A DNA stretch of 64,000 nucleotides from Notospermus geniculatus (taxonomy: Eukaryota; Nemertea; Pilidiophora; Heteronemertea; Lineidae). Every line of letters begins with the position of its first letter. Positions within the stretch are counted from its first letter, which is position 1. The stretch lies in assembly GCA_002633025.1 (NCBI GenBank), contig NMRB01000507.1, forward strand, positions 237,368 through 301,367. Direction: 5' to 3'. The position numbers were made by a program, and so were the translations under genes. Positions 10,574-21,041 of the stretch are shown piece by piece. The notes beneath the pieces were generated by a model that was not told the origin of the DNA, searched no databases, and saw only the letters and a list, made by a program, of their open reading frames with translations.

Positions 10574-10717
10574 TGGCCCGTATTTTAGAATGCTCCTCAA
10601 CGTAAAGGAAATCCTCAGGCTATTGTTCTCAACAGGAGAACAATAATTGCTCTCAACAGGAGAACAATAGCTTTGAGGAACTCCTTTACGTTGAGGAGCA
10701 TTCTAAAATACGGGCCA
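10574..10717. mobile_element. Hairpin MITE, GGCCCGTATTTTAGAA ends
   Basis: A 144-bp near-perfect foldback: TGGCCCGTATTTTAGAATGC pairs with its complement at the right end, and an ACAGGAGAACAAT word is repeated inside. It is inserted in the right arm of the Penelope-like relic. The element at 48622 has related ends (GGCCCGTATTCTAGAAG). Confidence 0.85.
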
Positions 10718-10875
10718 ATGTCTATTTAGCTCCTTGTCAACATGACTCTGCACACAAGACCAAGTTGTTTTCCTGCACAACAGTATCATTATTCACTGTA
10801 TTTTTGTAAGAACACTGTAATTCTGTAAAAGCACTGCTTTGTAGACATGCAGGAAACCTCACTGAGAATCAGTTG

Positions 10876-10920
10876 TACACTTGATAACGACCAGGGAACA
10901 CTGGTGGGAACGTCGTGTTA
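10876..10920 (+). ncRNA. Hammerhead-like hairpin in right Penelope arm
   Basis: This is the plus-strand counterpart of the left-arm motif: ACTTGATAACGACCAGG, a loop, CACTGGTGGGAACGTCG. The stem is kept, but GAAA has become GGAA and the CUGANGA box is altered. It is probably inactive. Confidence 0.3.
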
Positions 10921-10999
10921 AATAAATCTAGAAAGAGTAGCCAAAGAATATTGGTTTAGTTATTCGAAACCTTTCTAAAATGCCATTCAAGCAGTAAAC

Positions 11000-13465
11000 C
11001 CACTTCTATTCCATGTTCTCCTTCACGAGTCTTATTAAAAACTGTACATGTGAATTATAAGGCCCTAATTGATGGGATGTTATCAAACACTGTCTTTGAT
11101 CAAAGGTGTTACATCTTCATACAATATCCACGTTTTAGCTGGACGCTGTATACTGCTCGCACGGCACGGGAGCCTCTTTAAATTATCATCAAAGTTAAGA
11201 TTCTCTGGTTGGCACAGGACGTACGCTCACATCGGATTACTCGTTACCTTCTTATATGTGCACCCTTCGTGATCAGCGTTTACTGTTCACAGAATTGGTG
11301 CGAGGCTCTCCCACCAACCAACCGTTCCACTTTGCTTCTTTAGGTCACTGTATTTTCATTTTTGACATCACTGATGATCACCGATATGGGCTTCGGCGTA
11401 GTAGCCACCCAGTAGTATCCAACTACGAGGCCGTTATGCATAGGCCAGCGCTCAACCACAACAACCATTATTTATCGTCTTTTCAAAATGAAAGTCGCGG
11501 AGAACAACGCTGTTTACCAAATTTTCGTGACAGGTTGGAGTTTACGGTCACCTTTTTTAGGTCATGGAGAAAAAAGGTCACTTATTTCTTTTCTGTCGTC
11601 TGCCTCATCGTTATGAAATGTACGACTTTCTCAACGATTCCGAAACATGGCAGTCTTGTCTGTAAGATGAGTGATCGGAGGGGGACATGGTCATGATGGT
11701 GGAGAAGTACAAAGCTGTGGATGTATCCGCGAGCTAAGATGTTTCCGAAGAAGATCATTCACTTCAGAGCTTGACTCTACAGCCTTCAAGCTTGGCTATT
11801 GGTTGGGCAGACTCATATAATCGAAGCTTTATATTGGCCGTTAAATGGGCGACTCAAATAATCCAAGCTTTATAGTGGCTGTTGATTGGGCAGACTCATG
11901 TAATCTAAGCTTTACATTGGCTGGTGGTTGAGCAGACCCATGTAAGCCAATGCATTATGCAAGCACATGTGGACTTTCCATCCCTAGCCGATTTTAGCAA
12001 TCGGTGCGTGACGTCATTTTGTATCCGACTTTCACTGGACCACAATGTTTGGCGATTGCATCATGAATCAAATGTTGGAATGCCATGCTGTCGGTTCATA
12101 TCCAACCCCACGGCGTCGTGGACTGTTGAATATTTTTGTGGGCTCTCAGTATTATACTCTTATACTCTGAGTACTTCTAGTTAAGGTCTACCGATACGTG
12201 GGCTTTCGCGCCCAAATGTGAGGGACCCGGTGTGGTAGAATTTAATGACCCCACTTTCCTGATGGCCCCATGTATTGTTTGTCACTGAATTAAGGGTCTT
12301 GGCCTCTCCAGAGTCCAACTGAATGGTGCTGCTTAATCCGTAAATGTATTGTTGGGGGACATCACATATCGGGGGACATCAGAATCTTTTACACCGGCCA
12401 CTTTGTGGCTAGTACGATTGGATTAATATACTTTATCCTCGCCTCAGTCATTAAAGATAATATATCACGGATATTTTCGCGGGCCACGAAATTCATTGTT
12501 TATTTACATTTTGTTTGTTTATGTACAGTCGTTCTTTGTCTTATGAGTAATTTGTTGGTGGCATGCCCCTCTAGAAATTATTTTGATACTGAAAATATTC
12601 AATTTGGTGGGTTGGCATGTCCTAAAAGTCCAAAATAACATAATGTAAACATCCATGTTTACAAACATTGAATGTAAACAATGAAGTCGTGATACATTAT
12701 CTTTAATGTCCAGAAAGTGACACCTTCTAGGCAAGTCTAGGCATTGCCAGGGCATTGTAAGTACAATATTCCAACAAACATCCTCGTTCTGATTGGTCGA
12801 ACAAAGAACGAACCACCGGCGCCAATTATGGAATGCAACAAAGGCCTAATCATGAGTACTCTGGACTGACCTCTTAGAGGTGAGGATAAAGTAACTACCC
12901 GCATGCCACCAAATCTGAGGTTTTCCCAGACTATAGGTTGTTCCTAAATTCATTCAATGAACTTTCTTACCTCACCGCATGCAGAAAACCTACATGGATT
13001 GAAAAACTCTTTTTGGGGAAGCGTTTCAATAATTTTTTCAACAGCTTATAATCAGAAGGGGTCACGAGGTGGCGTACGTAGTTTATTTACATATGAATAC
13101 TACTCATGTTCTGTATTGTTGAAGGATGTTTTCAGTGAAACTTCTCTCATCTCTGCACCTTTTGAGATATGTCGAAAATTATTTTTTTATCAGCATGGAG
13201 GGCTGTACAGAGGGATTTTCCTATTAAATGACTTTCCGCAAAGATGTGGCAAAAAATTATTTTTGCGCCATTTGGAGCGACTAATTATCCAATTAATGCC
13301 ACACAGGATGAATTTTGAGAAATCCCCTGTGCAGTCCTCGGGGCAACTTTCATAAACAATGTGTCGAACGGCTGCCCTCTCAAATCTAATGGGATGCAAA
13401 TGGCGTCAAATCTAGTGAAAAATATAGAATATAAAAATATAGAATGCCCGTAGGGCATTCTGTAA
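11000..13465. other. No recognised gene
   Basis: Contains an open frame of 146 codons (11256-11696, plus) and one of 132 codons (12957-13355, plus) with no recognisable domain, signal peptide or splice context. At 11800-11940 a degenerate tandem unit (TGGGCAGACTCA-TAAT-(C)AAGCTTTA) repeats about three times. At 13196-13340 the ends pair weakly (GGAGGGCTGTACAGAGGGATT with AATCCCCTGTGCAGTCC), suggesting an old hairpin element that covers part of the second frame. Confidence 0.4.
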
Positions 13466-13617
13466 CGGGGTGCATTTAGTGAGTTTAAGAAACCACACGT
13501 TAACGCTAACGCTAACGTTAATGACATCATTTGACATTTTCATGCATGTGCTGATGGGCTGGGGTGCGTTTTGGCGCTGGAGGGGCTTTGAAAATATGGG
13601 CCCTGCTGTTTTATTAA

Positions 13618-14720
13618 CCAGGTTTTCGAAGAAAGTCCTGGTTATTAAATTACCGAAAGTGGCGGGCGGTCGGGCGTCCGGGCGGTCGTTTTTCTCTTGT
13701 CCGCCTGATAACTTAAAAACGACTTGAGATTTTCTTTTGAAATTTTTGGGACATGTTGCTTGTAAGTAGACGTTGTTTCCTTTCGATATTCAGCGTCATT
13801 CGATTCAAGCTTTGGCCAATAGGGGGCTAAATGTGAAAACAGAAAAAGTGCTATTTCTCCTGAACAAATCGACGGATCGTCACCAAATTTTTATCATAGG
13901 TATATCTAATGACGATACATAACATAATACCCGGGTTTTTCATTTGACCTACTTTTCAAGGTCACAGAGGTCAAAGTTCGGCAAAAGTTACGAACTTGGC
14001 ACGTGTCATCGTTTTCTCACCTAGCCATTTCATACCTTGCATAAATGTGTACTAGAGGGATACCTTCAGAAGTACGAAGTTTCGGGCCGATCGCACATCC
14101 ATTATGGCCGCCAGGCAGCGTTACCCGAAAATCATCGAAGTGTTATAACATGGGAACGACTTCAGATTTTCTTGTGAAATTTTGTGAACATGTTGCTTGT
14201 GAGTAGACATTGTTTCCTTTAGATATTCAGCATCATTCGATTCAAGGTTTGGCCAATAGGGGGCTAAATGTGAAAACAGGCAAAGTGCTATTTCTCCTGA
14301 ATGAATGGACGGTACGTCACCAAATTTTTATCATTGGTATATCTAATGACGATACATAACATAATACCCGGGTTTTTGATTGGACATACTTTTCAAGGTC
14401 ACAGAGGTCAAAGTTCTGCAAAAGTTATAAACTTGGGACATTTCGTCGTTATTTCAGCTACCAACTTCGTACCTTGCATACATGTGTACTAGAGGGACAC
14501 CTTCTGAAATACCAAGTTTCAGGCTGATCGGACATCCAATATGGCCGCCAGGCAGCATTACCCAAAAAGCATCAAAGTGTCGTAACATGGGAACGACTTG
14601 ACCGAGAATTGCTGATATTTGATATGTACATTCTTTGTGATGATCTCAACCTGTGTGTAAATATTCGGCTCTATCTGCCTCTACCTCATTTTATTCACGC
14701 CGCCACTTCGAAAACCTGGT
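13618..14720. mobile_element. Nested element with ACCAGGTTTTCGAAG ends
   Basis: ACCAGGTTTTCGAAG at 13618-13632 is repeated inverted at 14706-14720. Inside are two 437-bp tandem units. It lies wholly inside the larger inverted-repeat element, so it inserted later or forms that element's payload. It encodes no transposase. Confidence 0.65.
13718..14591. repeat. 437-bp tandem duplication
   Basis: Unit 1 is 13718-14154 and unit 2 is 14155-14591, both starting AACGACTT and the pattern restarting at 14592. Both contain CCAATAGGGGGCTAAATGTG, a CACCAAATTTTTATCAT block, CAAGGTCACAGAGGTCAAAG and ATGGCCGCCAGGCAGC. The same family appears singly at about 20200-20760 and 56250-56620. Confidence 0.85.
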
Positions 14721-15733
14721 TATTCGCCACGCCCAGCGTGCGCCTTGTCAATTAACGTATTGCCTTTGCGGATACTCTCCTATTTATTATATGCTCATTT
14801 TTCCCCTTACCTATGTCTTGATACTTTGGGTGGCTGCCAGCCCATTTATCATGCATTATTGTTGTTTCATTTGTATTTTTGTTTGTTCCCTCTGTTATAA
14901 GGGCCAATAATGCCTTGGCTTCGGCCCTTCACTACCTGTAACCTTATATCTTTTAGTGTAAATAAACAAATGAAACTGAAACATCATTTTGACGTCACGT
15001 CGAATAAATTCGTTGTATTCCTTCTGGGGGTAACGTCATTTTGACGTAATTAGCGTTAGCGTTAACGTTTGGTTTCTTAAACTCCCTACACCGGTAAGAG
15101 ACATAATGTTTTTGAAAACGCTCTGTATTGACAGCAGAAGACTGCATTGTCTTTACCTCAAGGGATGACCCGGAACAGCGCAGTCAGTAGCCACGAGTAC
15201 CGAAAGTCATCAGAAAATTTTTCGTGGCGTTTATCTTCACTGAAATCCGCAGTGCGCCTTACCACGGCTGATGTAATGTCGATTGGGGCGTAGATGAACG
15301 CACGACACTAAACAAAAATATGATGCATATCGGCGCTAGTCGCTTCCTCATTTCTTTGACATTGTGAGCTTAACTTGCGATAAGTTTGGGCCATTGTGTG
15401 AAGACAAATGTTAACAGTTGGCCCATGCTATCGACAAGCACAACAGCTCACAGTATTGACTGGTATTTCGGCGATTCTGATTGCAAAACTGCCGTCTCAG
15501 TTAAAGCGAGAAACAAAATGGCGGCCGTGGGCCGTCTCAGCGGAAGCAATTTGCGGGAAAACATCCCAACCGGAAGTATTTTCCGGGAGAACATGCCAAA
15601 ATGTTGACCGCTCACGTGACTGCTCTCGGCCAGTCGTATTCACGGAAACTTACTTGAGGTACGATATCACAAATTGTGGTAGGTTGTGCTGCAAATAAAA
15701 CGCATGGATTGAAGTTGGAGGAGGACCGCAGAC

Positions 15734-16003
15734 ATGCCGGGTTCAAATATCCGAGGCAGAATCGCTGCAGAGTACTTCACAAAAGTAGTATTCAGTTGGA
15801 GTATTCTGAAACCAGATTCCGTGCACGAGGGAACACGTTCGTCCCTGATATGTGCCGCCAAGTGTTTGCACGAGGACTGTTCAACAATTAACTTTTTACA
15901 CAATGACACAGTATTTGTTTGTCAATTATATAAAAAGAAAGGGACGTGTATGGAGAAAGAGGAGGCGTATGAATTCAAGGGCGCTCGGATGTATCAGAGA
16001 ATG
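15734..16003 (+). CDS. PAN/apple-like exon of an unidentified gene
   Basis: Open frame of 90 codons followed by a strong splice donor (ATG then GTGAGTA at 16004). Residues about 37-89 have the spacing of a PAN/apple domain: SSLICAAKCLHEDCSTINF with Cys40, Cys44 and Cys49, then VCQLY with Cys63 and one further Cys72. PAN domains are extracellular disulfide-bonded modules that bind proteins or sugars. The methionine at 15734 is only the first in frame; no signal peptide is visible, so this is likely an internal exon whose acceptor I could not place (a CCAG lies at 15812-15815). A near-identical second copy starts at 17081. The other exons were not found. Confidence 0.45.
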
Positions 16004-16428
16004 GTGAGTATTTCGTTCTCGTTTGGTTTCTGTCACTGAAAACGCCAGCGCAATTAGCCGAACCCTCGCCCATCACCTGATTTAATTGGACAACTAGGAT
16101 TTGCTCTCGCTGACCTCACAATATCAATTCTCCCCTCCTCTACTGAAAATGGCCAGGAACGACCAACTCATGAAAGGCTGGCTATGCGGGCGAAGACCGT
16201 TCTTAAGATAAACGAGTCACTGGAGAGGGGTTGACGTTCGCACTTAGAGTATAGAGCTAAGTGGCTACAGCTTGGTATAAGAGAGTTTGAGATCCGTTAC
16301 GTATACGGATACTAAAGATCGAAAGGCGAATTTATGGCGGTATAAGGTAGCGAAGGAAATATAGGTCAACTGTGAAACCATCTTAAAATCTCACCTTAAA
16401 AAGTAAGGCGATTTTAAAGGACCACAGT

Positions 16429-16597
16429 ATAGAGGCTATGCACTGACGTTATCAAATGACGTCATCAATGGGTATGACGCCACGTGTTGGATGGAAAATG
16501 GACGGAGCACGTGGTCAGATGCACTGCGTCAGCATGTCACATCGTTCCATCCAACATGGCGTCACCTCGCTGATGACGTCACGTGCATAGCCTCTAT
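16429..16597. mobile_element. Palindromic MITE, ATAGAGGCTATGCAC ends, copy 1
   Basis: A 169-bp foldback with ATAGAGGCTATGCACTGACG at the left pairing with its complement at the right. It is rich in TGACGTCA-like words. An identical element lies in the duplicate at 18443. Confidence 0.8.
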
Positions 16598-16743
16598 TGC
16601 TTCCCAATCCTGCGTTACACCTACCCGCGTTAAGGGAGACCTCTATTGACGACTTGGTAAACCATGCATGCTACTACGTGCATTGTAGTGTAATCATACA
16701 TTCTCCAACACTGGAGCGAAAGGCTTAACTACAAAATGTCTAA

Positions 16744-16990
16744 GCCCGGTGGTCGAGTGGTTAGCGCGCTTGACCACCAAACTGTGCAATGGGTCGGCGC
16801 GGGTTCGACTCCGGGCGAAGGCATGTACAAAAAAGTTGTGAAACATTAATGCAGGGTCCGTCGGATGGGACTAAAAGCCGTGGTCCCTTGTACCTGAGTG
16901 TCTATGCCAGGGCAAGTAAAAGACCCCACACAAGTGGACAGTAGCCTGTCGTGGACTCCATATCTCCGGCAAAAATGCAACAGGGTTACA
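16744..16990 (+). repeat. tRNA-derived SINE with Nin-like central domain, copy 1
   Basis: The head reads GCCCGGTGGTCGAGTGG with A box and, about 55 bp later, B box GGGTTCGACTCC. The class II spacing suggests a Ser/Leu-type tRNA ancestor. The body contains GGATGGGACTAAAAGCCGTG, GTCCCTTGTACCTG and AAGTAAAAGACCCC, which resembles the conserved central domain described for Nin-DC SINEs of marine invertebrates and vertebrates. No intact tRNA cloverleaf forms. The 3' end is approximate. Confidence 0.65.
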
Positions 16991-17079
16991 ACGCCGGTAT
17001 TAATGATAAATAAATAGTATTGGAGTATGGTGTCGGTGGCGCCGGCTGTCGACAGAAAGTAGCAATATTGTGGTGCTTT

Positions 17080-17080
17080 N
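17080..17080. other. Single-base gap at a contig joint
   Basis: One N separates the end of duplication copy 1 from AGATTCCGTGCACGAGG, the same words that start copy 1 at 15814. It behaves as an assembly joint and not as an ambiguous base. Confidence 0.7.
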
Positions 17081-18016
17081 AGATTCCGTGCACGAGGGAA
17101 CACGTTCGTCCCTGAGGCTTACTGGAATTTGCGCAAAATCAAAATGCGCAATGGAAAAATGCGCAAAGGGGAGATATCATTATTCAAAAACACACCATTC
17201 AATCACATTTTATGTCCCATGGACCCAAGACGTGATCATCATTCTTGAACGCTCATGCATAGGCCTACGGTAATCATGGTAATATATATACGCGTGATCA
17301 GTCCGTTACTTTTGGTAATGCCGCTGTAGAGGATGAAATTTCTCATCCAATTTTCTGAATATGCTCAATAAAGGCCTACACTGAAGCCCCAATAGGCCCG
17401 GAATTTCGAGAAAAAATGGATTTGATTGTGAAAAGTGGGCATTGTTATGGTTCAAACTTATGGAATATTATGCAAGTATCAGTGAGTGAACTCGCGCACT
17501 CTCGGGGAACCCCCAAACCCCTTGTTGGGACCACACTCCTTCCTATCTGCTTTTGTTTTTGTATGGGATTTTTCATATTGTTCATTCACACACACAAAAT
17601 TGACGTAGGCCTAACCATTATACCCCGGTACTCACTTAGCGAGGCGGCTCACTGGGCTGTCACGAGTAACTTATCGATCCACACATCAGACTGCGTCTCA
17701 ACACAATGCATGCGCCCTTCTGGGAATCCCAATACTCGAGGCCAGGCGACTCACGCAATGCTATCGGACGCGCAAGGAAGCCTGGAGCGAGGTCAATTCT
17801 GTTGCGCATTTTCCCATTGCGCATTTTGATTTTGCGCCAATTCCAGTAAGCCCGTCCCTGATATGTGCCGCGAAGTGTTTGCACGAGGACTGTTCAACAA
17901 TTAACTTTTTACACAATGACACAGTATTTGTTTGTCAATTATATAAAAAGAAAGGGACGTGTATGGAGAAAGAGGAGGCGTATGAATTCAAGGGCGCTCG
18001 GATGTATCAGAAAATG
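17081..18016 (+). pseudogene. Second PAN-like exon copy, split by a transposon
   Basis: 17081-17115 and 17853-18016 together correspond to the exon at 15814-16003, including the same donor (ATG then GTGAGC). A 737-bp element lies between them with a 9-bp duplicated target (CGTCCCTGA at 17107-17115 and 17853-17861). If real rather than an alternative haplotype, this copy cannot encode the domain unless the insertion is spliced out. The cysteine pattern is otherwise preserved. Confidence 0.55.
17116..17852. mobile_element. 737-bp TIR element with 9-bp target duplication (MULE-like)
   Basis: Ends GGCTTACTGGAATT and AATTCCAGTAAGCC belong to inverted repeats of about 50 bp that continue with GCGCAAAATCAAAATGCGCA. 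Perfect 9-bp direct repeats CGTCCCTGA flank it, and the same site is intact and single at 15840-15848. Long TIRs with a 9-bp target duplication are typical of Mutator-like elements. The interior has a 137-codon frame (17416-17829) with no recognised domain, so it is probably non-autonomous. Confidence 0.8.
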
Positions 18017-18442
18017 GTGAGCATTTCGTTCTCGTTTGGTTTCTTTCACTGAAGACGCAGCGCAATTAGCCGAACCCTCGTCCATCACCTTATTCAATTG
18101 GACAACTATGATTTGCTCTCGCTGACCTCACAATATCAACGATTCTCCCCTTCTCTACTGGAAATGGCCAGGAACGACCAACTCATGAAAGGCTGGCTAT
18201 GCGGCGATAACCGTTCTTAAGATAAACGAGTCACTGGAGAGGGGTTGACGTTTGCACTTAGAGTATAGAGCTAAGTGGCTACAGCTTGGTATAAGAGAGT
18301 TTGAGATCCGTTACGTATACGGATACTAAAGATCGAAAGGCGAATTTATGGCGGTATAAGGTAGCGAAGGAAATATAGGTCAACTGTGAAACCATCTTAA
18401 AATCTCACCTTAAAAAGTAAGACGATTTTAAAGGGCCACAGT

Positions 18443-18611
18443 ATAGAGGCTATGCACTGACGTCATCAAATGACGTCATCAATGGGTATGACGCCACGTG
18501 TTGGATGGAAAATGGACGGAGCACGTGGTCAGATGCACTGCGTCAGCATGTCACATCGTTCCATCCAACATGGCGTCACCTCGCTGATGACGTCACGTGC
18601 ATAGCCTCTAT
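18443..18611. mobile_element. Palindromic MITE, ATAGAGGCTATGCAC ends, copy 2
   Basis: Same foldback as at 16429, within the second duplication copy and differing by few bases (GACGTCA where copy 1 has GACGTTA). Confidence 0.8.
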
Positions 18612-18757
18612 TGCTTCCCAATCCTGCGTTACACCTACCCGCGTTAAGGGAGACCTCTATTGACGACTTGGTAAACCATGCATGCTACTACGTGCATTGT
18701 AGTGTAATCATACATTCTCCAACACTGGAGCGAAAGGCTTAACTACAAAATGTCTAA

Positions 18758-19004
18758 GCCCGGTGGTCGAGTGGTTAGCGCGCTTGACCACCAAACTGTG
18801 CAATGGGTCGGCGCGGGTTCGACTCCGGGCGAAGGCATGTACAAAAAAGTTGTGAAACATTAATGCAGGGTCCGTCGGATGGGACTAAAAGCCGTGGTCC
18901 CTTGTACCTGAGTGTCTATGCCAGGGCAAGTAAAAGACCCCACACAGGTGGACAGTAGCCTGTCGTGGACTCCATATCTCCGGCAAAAATGCAACAGGGT
19001 TACA
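18758..19004 (+). repeat. tRNA-derived SINE with Nin-like central domain, copy 2
   Basis: Duplicate of the SINE at 16744 with the same A box, B box and body. Both copies share the same flanks, so this is one insertion duplicated together with its surroundings, not two insertions. Confidence 0.65.
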
Positions 19005-19424
19005 ACGCCGGTATTAATGATAAATAAATAGTATTGGAGTATGGTGTCGGTGGCGCCGGCTGTCGACAGAAAGTAGCAATATTGTGGTGCTTTAAGTAGG
19101 TTTTAACGGTTTTGCAGGCTTTCAAATTGTACTTTCTGTTACTCCCATTCAGAACCCTCCACAAAGTGAGCCCTGCCGCCACCAGGCTTGTTATTGCACA
19201 CCTATTAAACCGTTTTTAGAGTTGCAAAATAATAAGGATCGCTTCGTGGTGGCCTTGAAAAATCGATCGAACAATAAACGCGAAGCGCTGACTGCTCGTT
19301 GTGTTTTTGCAAACAATAGAACTAAAAGCTCAATACGGTTCGCGTTTACTAGAGGCAACTACAATGCCGGGCGGGAGTCGGAAGGGATTTTTTACACCAG
19401 CATCGATCGAAACCATTGTTTTTT

Positions 19425-19505
19425 TCCGCGCCGTGACCAACGTAGCGGAAACAAACAATGCTTTCGAGCGTTTCCGCGCACGGAAACGCGCCGATGGAAA
19501 GCAGG
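19425..19505. repeat. Partial copy of the 50337 hairpin element
   Basis: GTGACCAACGTAGCGGAAACAAACAATGCTTTCGAGCG matches, on the opposite strand, CGCTCGAAAGCATTGTTTGC and the following CCGCGTTGGTC of the element at 50337-50468. No complete hairpin was found here. Confidence 0.5.
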
Positions 19506-19509
19506 CCTT

Positions 19510-19642
19510 AGGCTGAGTTTACATCGAGGCACACACGACACGAACATGCAGGCGAACAAAGGTTTCATGGGGATGAATCCTTTGTGAAGCCATTGTTCGC
19601 CTGCGTGTTCGTGTCGCGGGTTCCTCGATGTAAACTCAGCCT
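19510..19642. mobile_element. Hairpin MITE, AGGCTGAGTTTACATCGAGG ends
   Basis: A 133-bp foldback: AGGCTGAGTTTACATCGAGG pairs with its exact complement at the right end, and inner GACACGAACA and GCAGGCGAACAA blocks also pair. It lies directly beside the partial hairpin copy at 19425-19505. Confidence 0.85.
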
Positions 19643-20189
19643 TTGGCCAGCGAGAGCAAATTGTATTTGTCCCATTGATCTACACTCGTCTCCAGTGGCC
19701 ACGAGCTCAATACTAGTTATACGCTCTCAACCACTGGCACAGATCGGGCCTAATCATCTTTGTGAACGCTAGATGGCGCAAACTGTCATCAACCAATCAA
19801 CGACCAGTATTTCACGCAACTAGGGGAAAACATGAAACATTTTCTTATTGGTTGATCGCTCATTGGCTGGTTGATCGAGCGCGTTCGTCAACAACTGGGC
19901 GACTGAGTCGTTTTACTATTAAAAGTGACTAGTTGCAACGTATGATGTCCACACTTCATGACGTGACGGAATAATGCTATGGCGTCGTCGTAATTCATTA
20001 GATGTACCTACGATACAAATTTGGTGACGATCGGATCCGTCGAATAATAAGTTGTTATTGCACTTTTTGTACACTTCAAGTGGAGTCATCTGGTGACTTT
20101 TTAATGAACTACATTGCATGAATCTAGTTTGTAACCTCATGGTCTGCCACTGGAGCTATTGATTTCAAACATCATGGCCATTCACGGAG

Positions 20190-20800
20190 ATCCGATTGTA
20201 TGTTCTGCCACCAGGGGGCCAGAACTGAAAACGTTCCAAGTGCAATTCAACCTTAACGGTTGGTCGGATCCTCACCAAATTTTTATCATGGGTACGCCTA
20301 AGGAGGATACATGATATATAATACGGGTTTTGATTTGACGTCTTTTTCAAGGTCACAGAGGTCAAGATTCAAAATTTTGCCATTAGGTGGCGCCTTTCGT
20401 GGCCGCTGGGGCGATTGACCTGAAACTTGGAAGATATATTCCCTAGGTCAGACGACCAATAGCACCAAGTTTCGGCCCAATTCGATTCTTGGCTTGACCA
20501 CTAGGTAGCCAAAACAGAAAACAGAAAAAGTAAAATAACTCCTGAAATGGCTGGATCATCCCCAAATTTTTATCACAGGTGCATCTAATGACGATACATG
20601 ACATACGTAATGGGTTTTTGAGTTGACAAACTTTTCAAGGTCTCAGAGGTCAAGTTCAAAATTTTGCCATTTTGGTGGCACTTTTCGTGGCTATTTAACC
20701 TAGAATCTTCTAACTTTGTGTGATCATGTATCTTGGTACCGTCTGTGTGTCCAGCAAATTTTGGCCTATTCGTATTCTGGTATATTGACCCACATGTAGG
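20190..20800. repeat. Copies of the AGGTCA-bearing repeat family
   Basis: Two degenerate units carry CACCAAATTTTTATCA-GG, CTAA-GA(G/C)GATACAT, TTTTCAAGGTC-CAGAGGTCAAG and AAAATTTTGCCATT, as in the 437-bp units at 13.7 kb. No open frame here is convincing. Confidence 0.65.
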
Positions 20801-21041
20801 ACACATAAAGCCAAATACAAAATGCAACCAAAGCTATCAAATGATTTGTATTTTTTTAAAGAAAATTACAATCTTACACGAACTTTAACTGGAAATGCAT
20901 TACATTTGAAGAAGAAAAAAAAAGGAACAAAATGGTGTATACTTTTTTCTACAGGGACTTTATTCACTGAGAAAATTTTAAAAATCTCTCAGAAAAAAAT
21001 TGACGTGGACGTCACATGAAGGTAGTGAGATGTGAAGCTAC

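Larger units (their letters stand above)
9514..10930 (-). mobile_element. Penelope-like retroelement relic with inverted end copies
   Basis: The minus-strand interior (9767-10520) encodes a decayed Penelope-type protein. The arms at about 9518-9800 and 10530-10925 are reverse complements of each other and include the last coding codons plus the 3' untranslated region. So an inverted, truncated copy of the 3' end sits at the 5' end of the element, a configuration known for Penelope-like elements. Both arms contain a CGACCAGG-AACACTGGT hairpin followed by (G)GAACGTCGTGTTAAATAAA. The right arm is interrupted by a hairpin MITE at 10574-10717. Confidence 0.75.
13466..15093. mobile_element. Terminal-inverted-repeat element, GAGTTTAAGAAACC ends
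   Basis: The left end (13481-13518) reads GAGTTTAAGAAACC and then AACGTTAACGCTAACGCTAA-type sequence; the right end (15047-15085) is its reverse complement. The interior of about 1.5 kb holds a second nested element (13618-14720) and no transposase. A short TTAACG-rich subrepeat gives the ends extra internal symmetry. Confidence 0.7.
15814..17079. repeat. 1.27-kb duplication, copy 1
   Basis: This segment is repeated almost base for base at 17081-17115 plus 17862-19093. It spans the 3' part of the PAN-like exon, its donor, intronic sequence, a palindromic MITE (16429-16597) and a tRNA-derived SINE (from 16744). It ends at a single N (17080) after GTGGTGCTTT. Copy 2 continues past the same point into TAAGTAGG. 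The very high identity and the N joint suggest two haplotypes laid end to end. Confidence 0.8.
17862..19093. repeat. 1.27-kb duplication, copy 2 (right part)
   Basis: Collinear with 15849-17079 apart from scattered substitutions and small indels (for example GCGGGCGAAG versus GCGGCGATAA near 18202). It includes the second palindromic MITE (18443-18611) and second SINE (18758-19004), and then runs on into unique sequence at 19094. Confidence 0.8.

Noticed and set aside
11256-11696. 146-codon plus-strand frame as a gene
   Set aside because: No domain, no signal peptide and no splice signals; length is within chance for this composition.
12957-13355. 132-codon plus-strand frame as a gene
   Set aside because: Its second half lies in a probable old hairpin element and both strands are open there, as expected for a palindrome.
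16744-16830. Functional tRNA-Ser or tRNA-Leu
   Set aside because: A and B boxes are good, but the T and anticodon stems fail and a SINE body follows directly.
17416-17829. 137-codon frame as the transposase of the 737-bp element
   Set aside because: Too short and without any transposase block.
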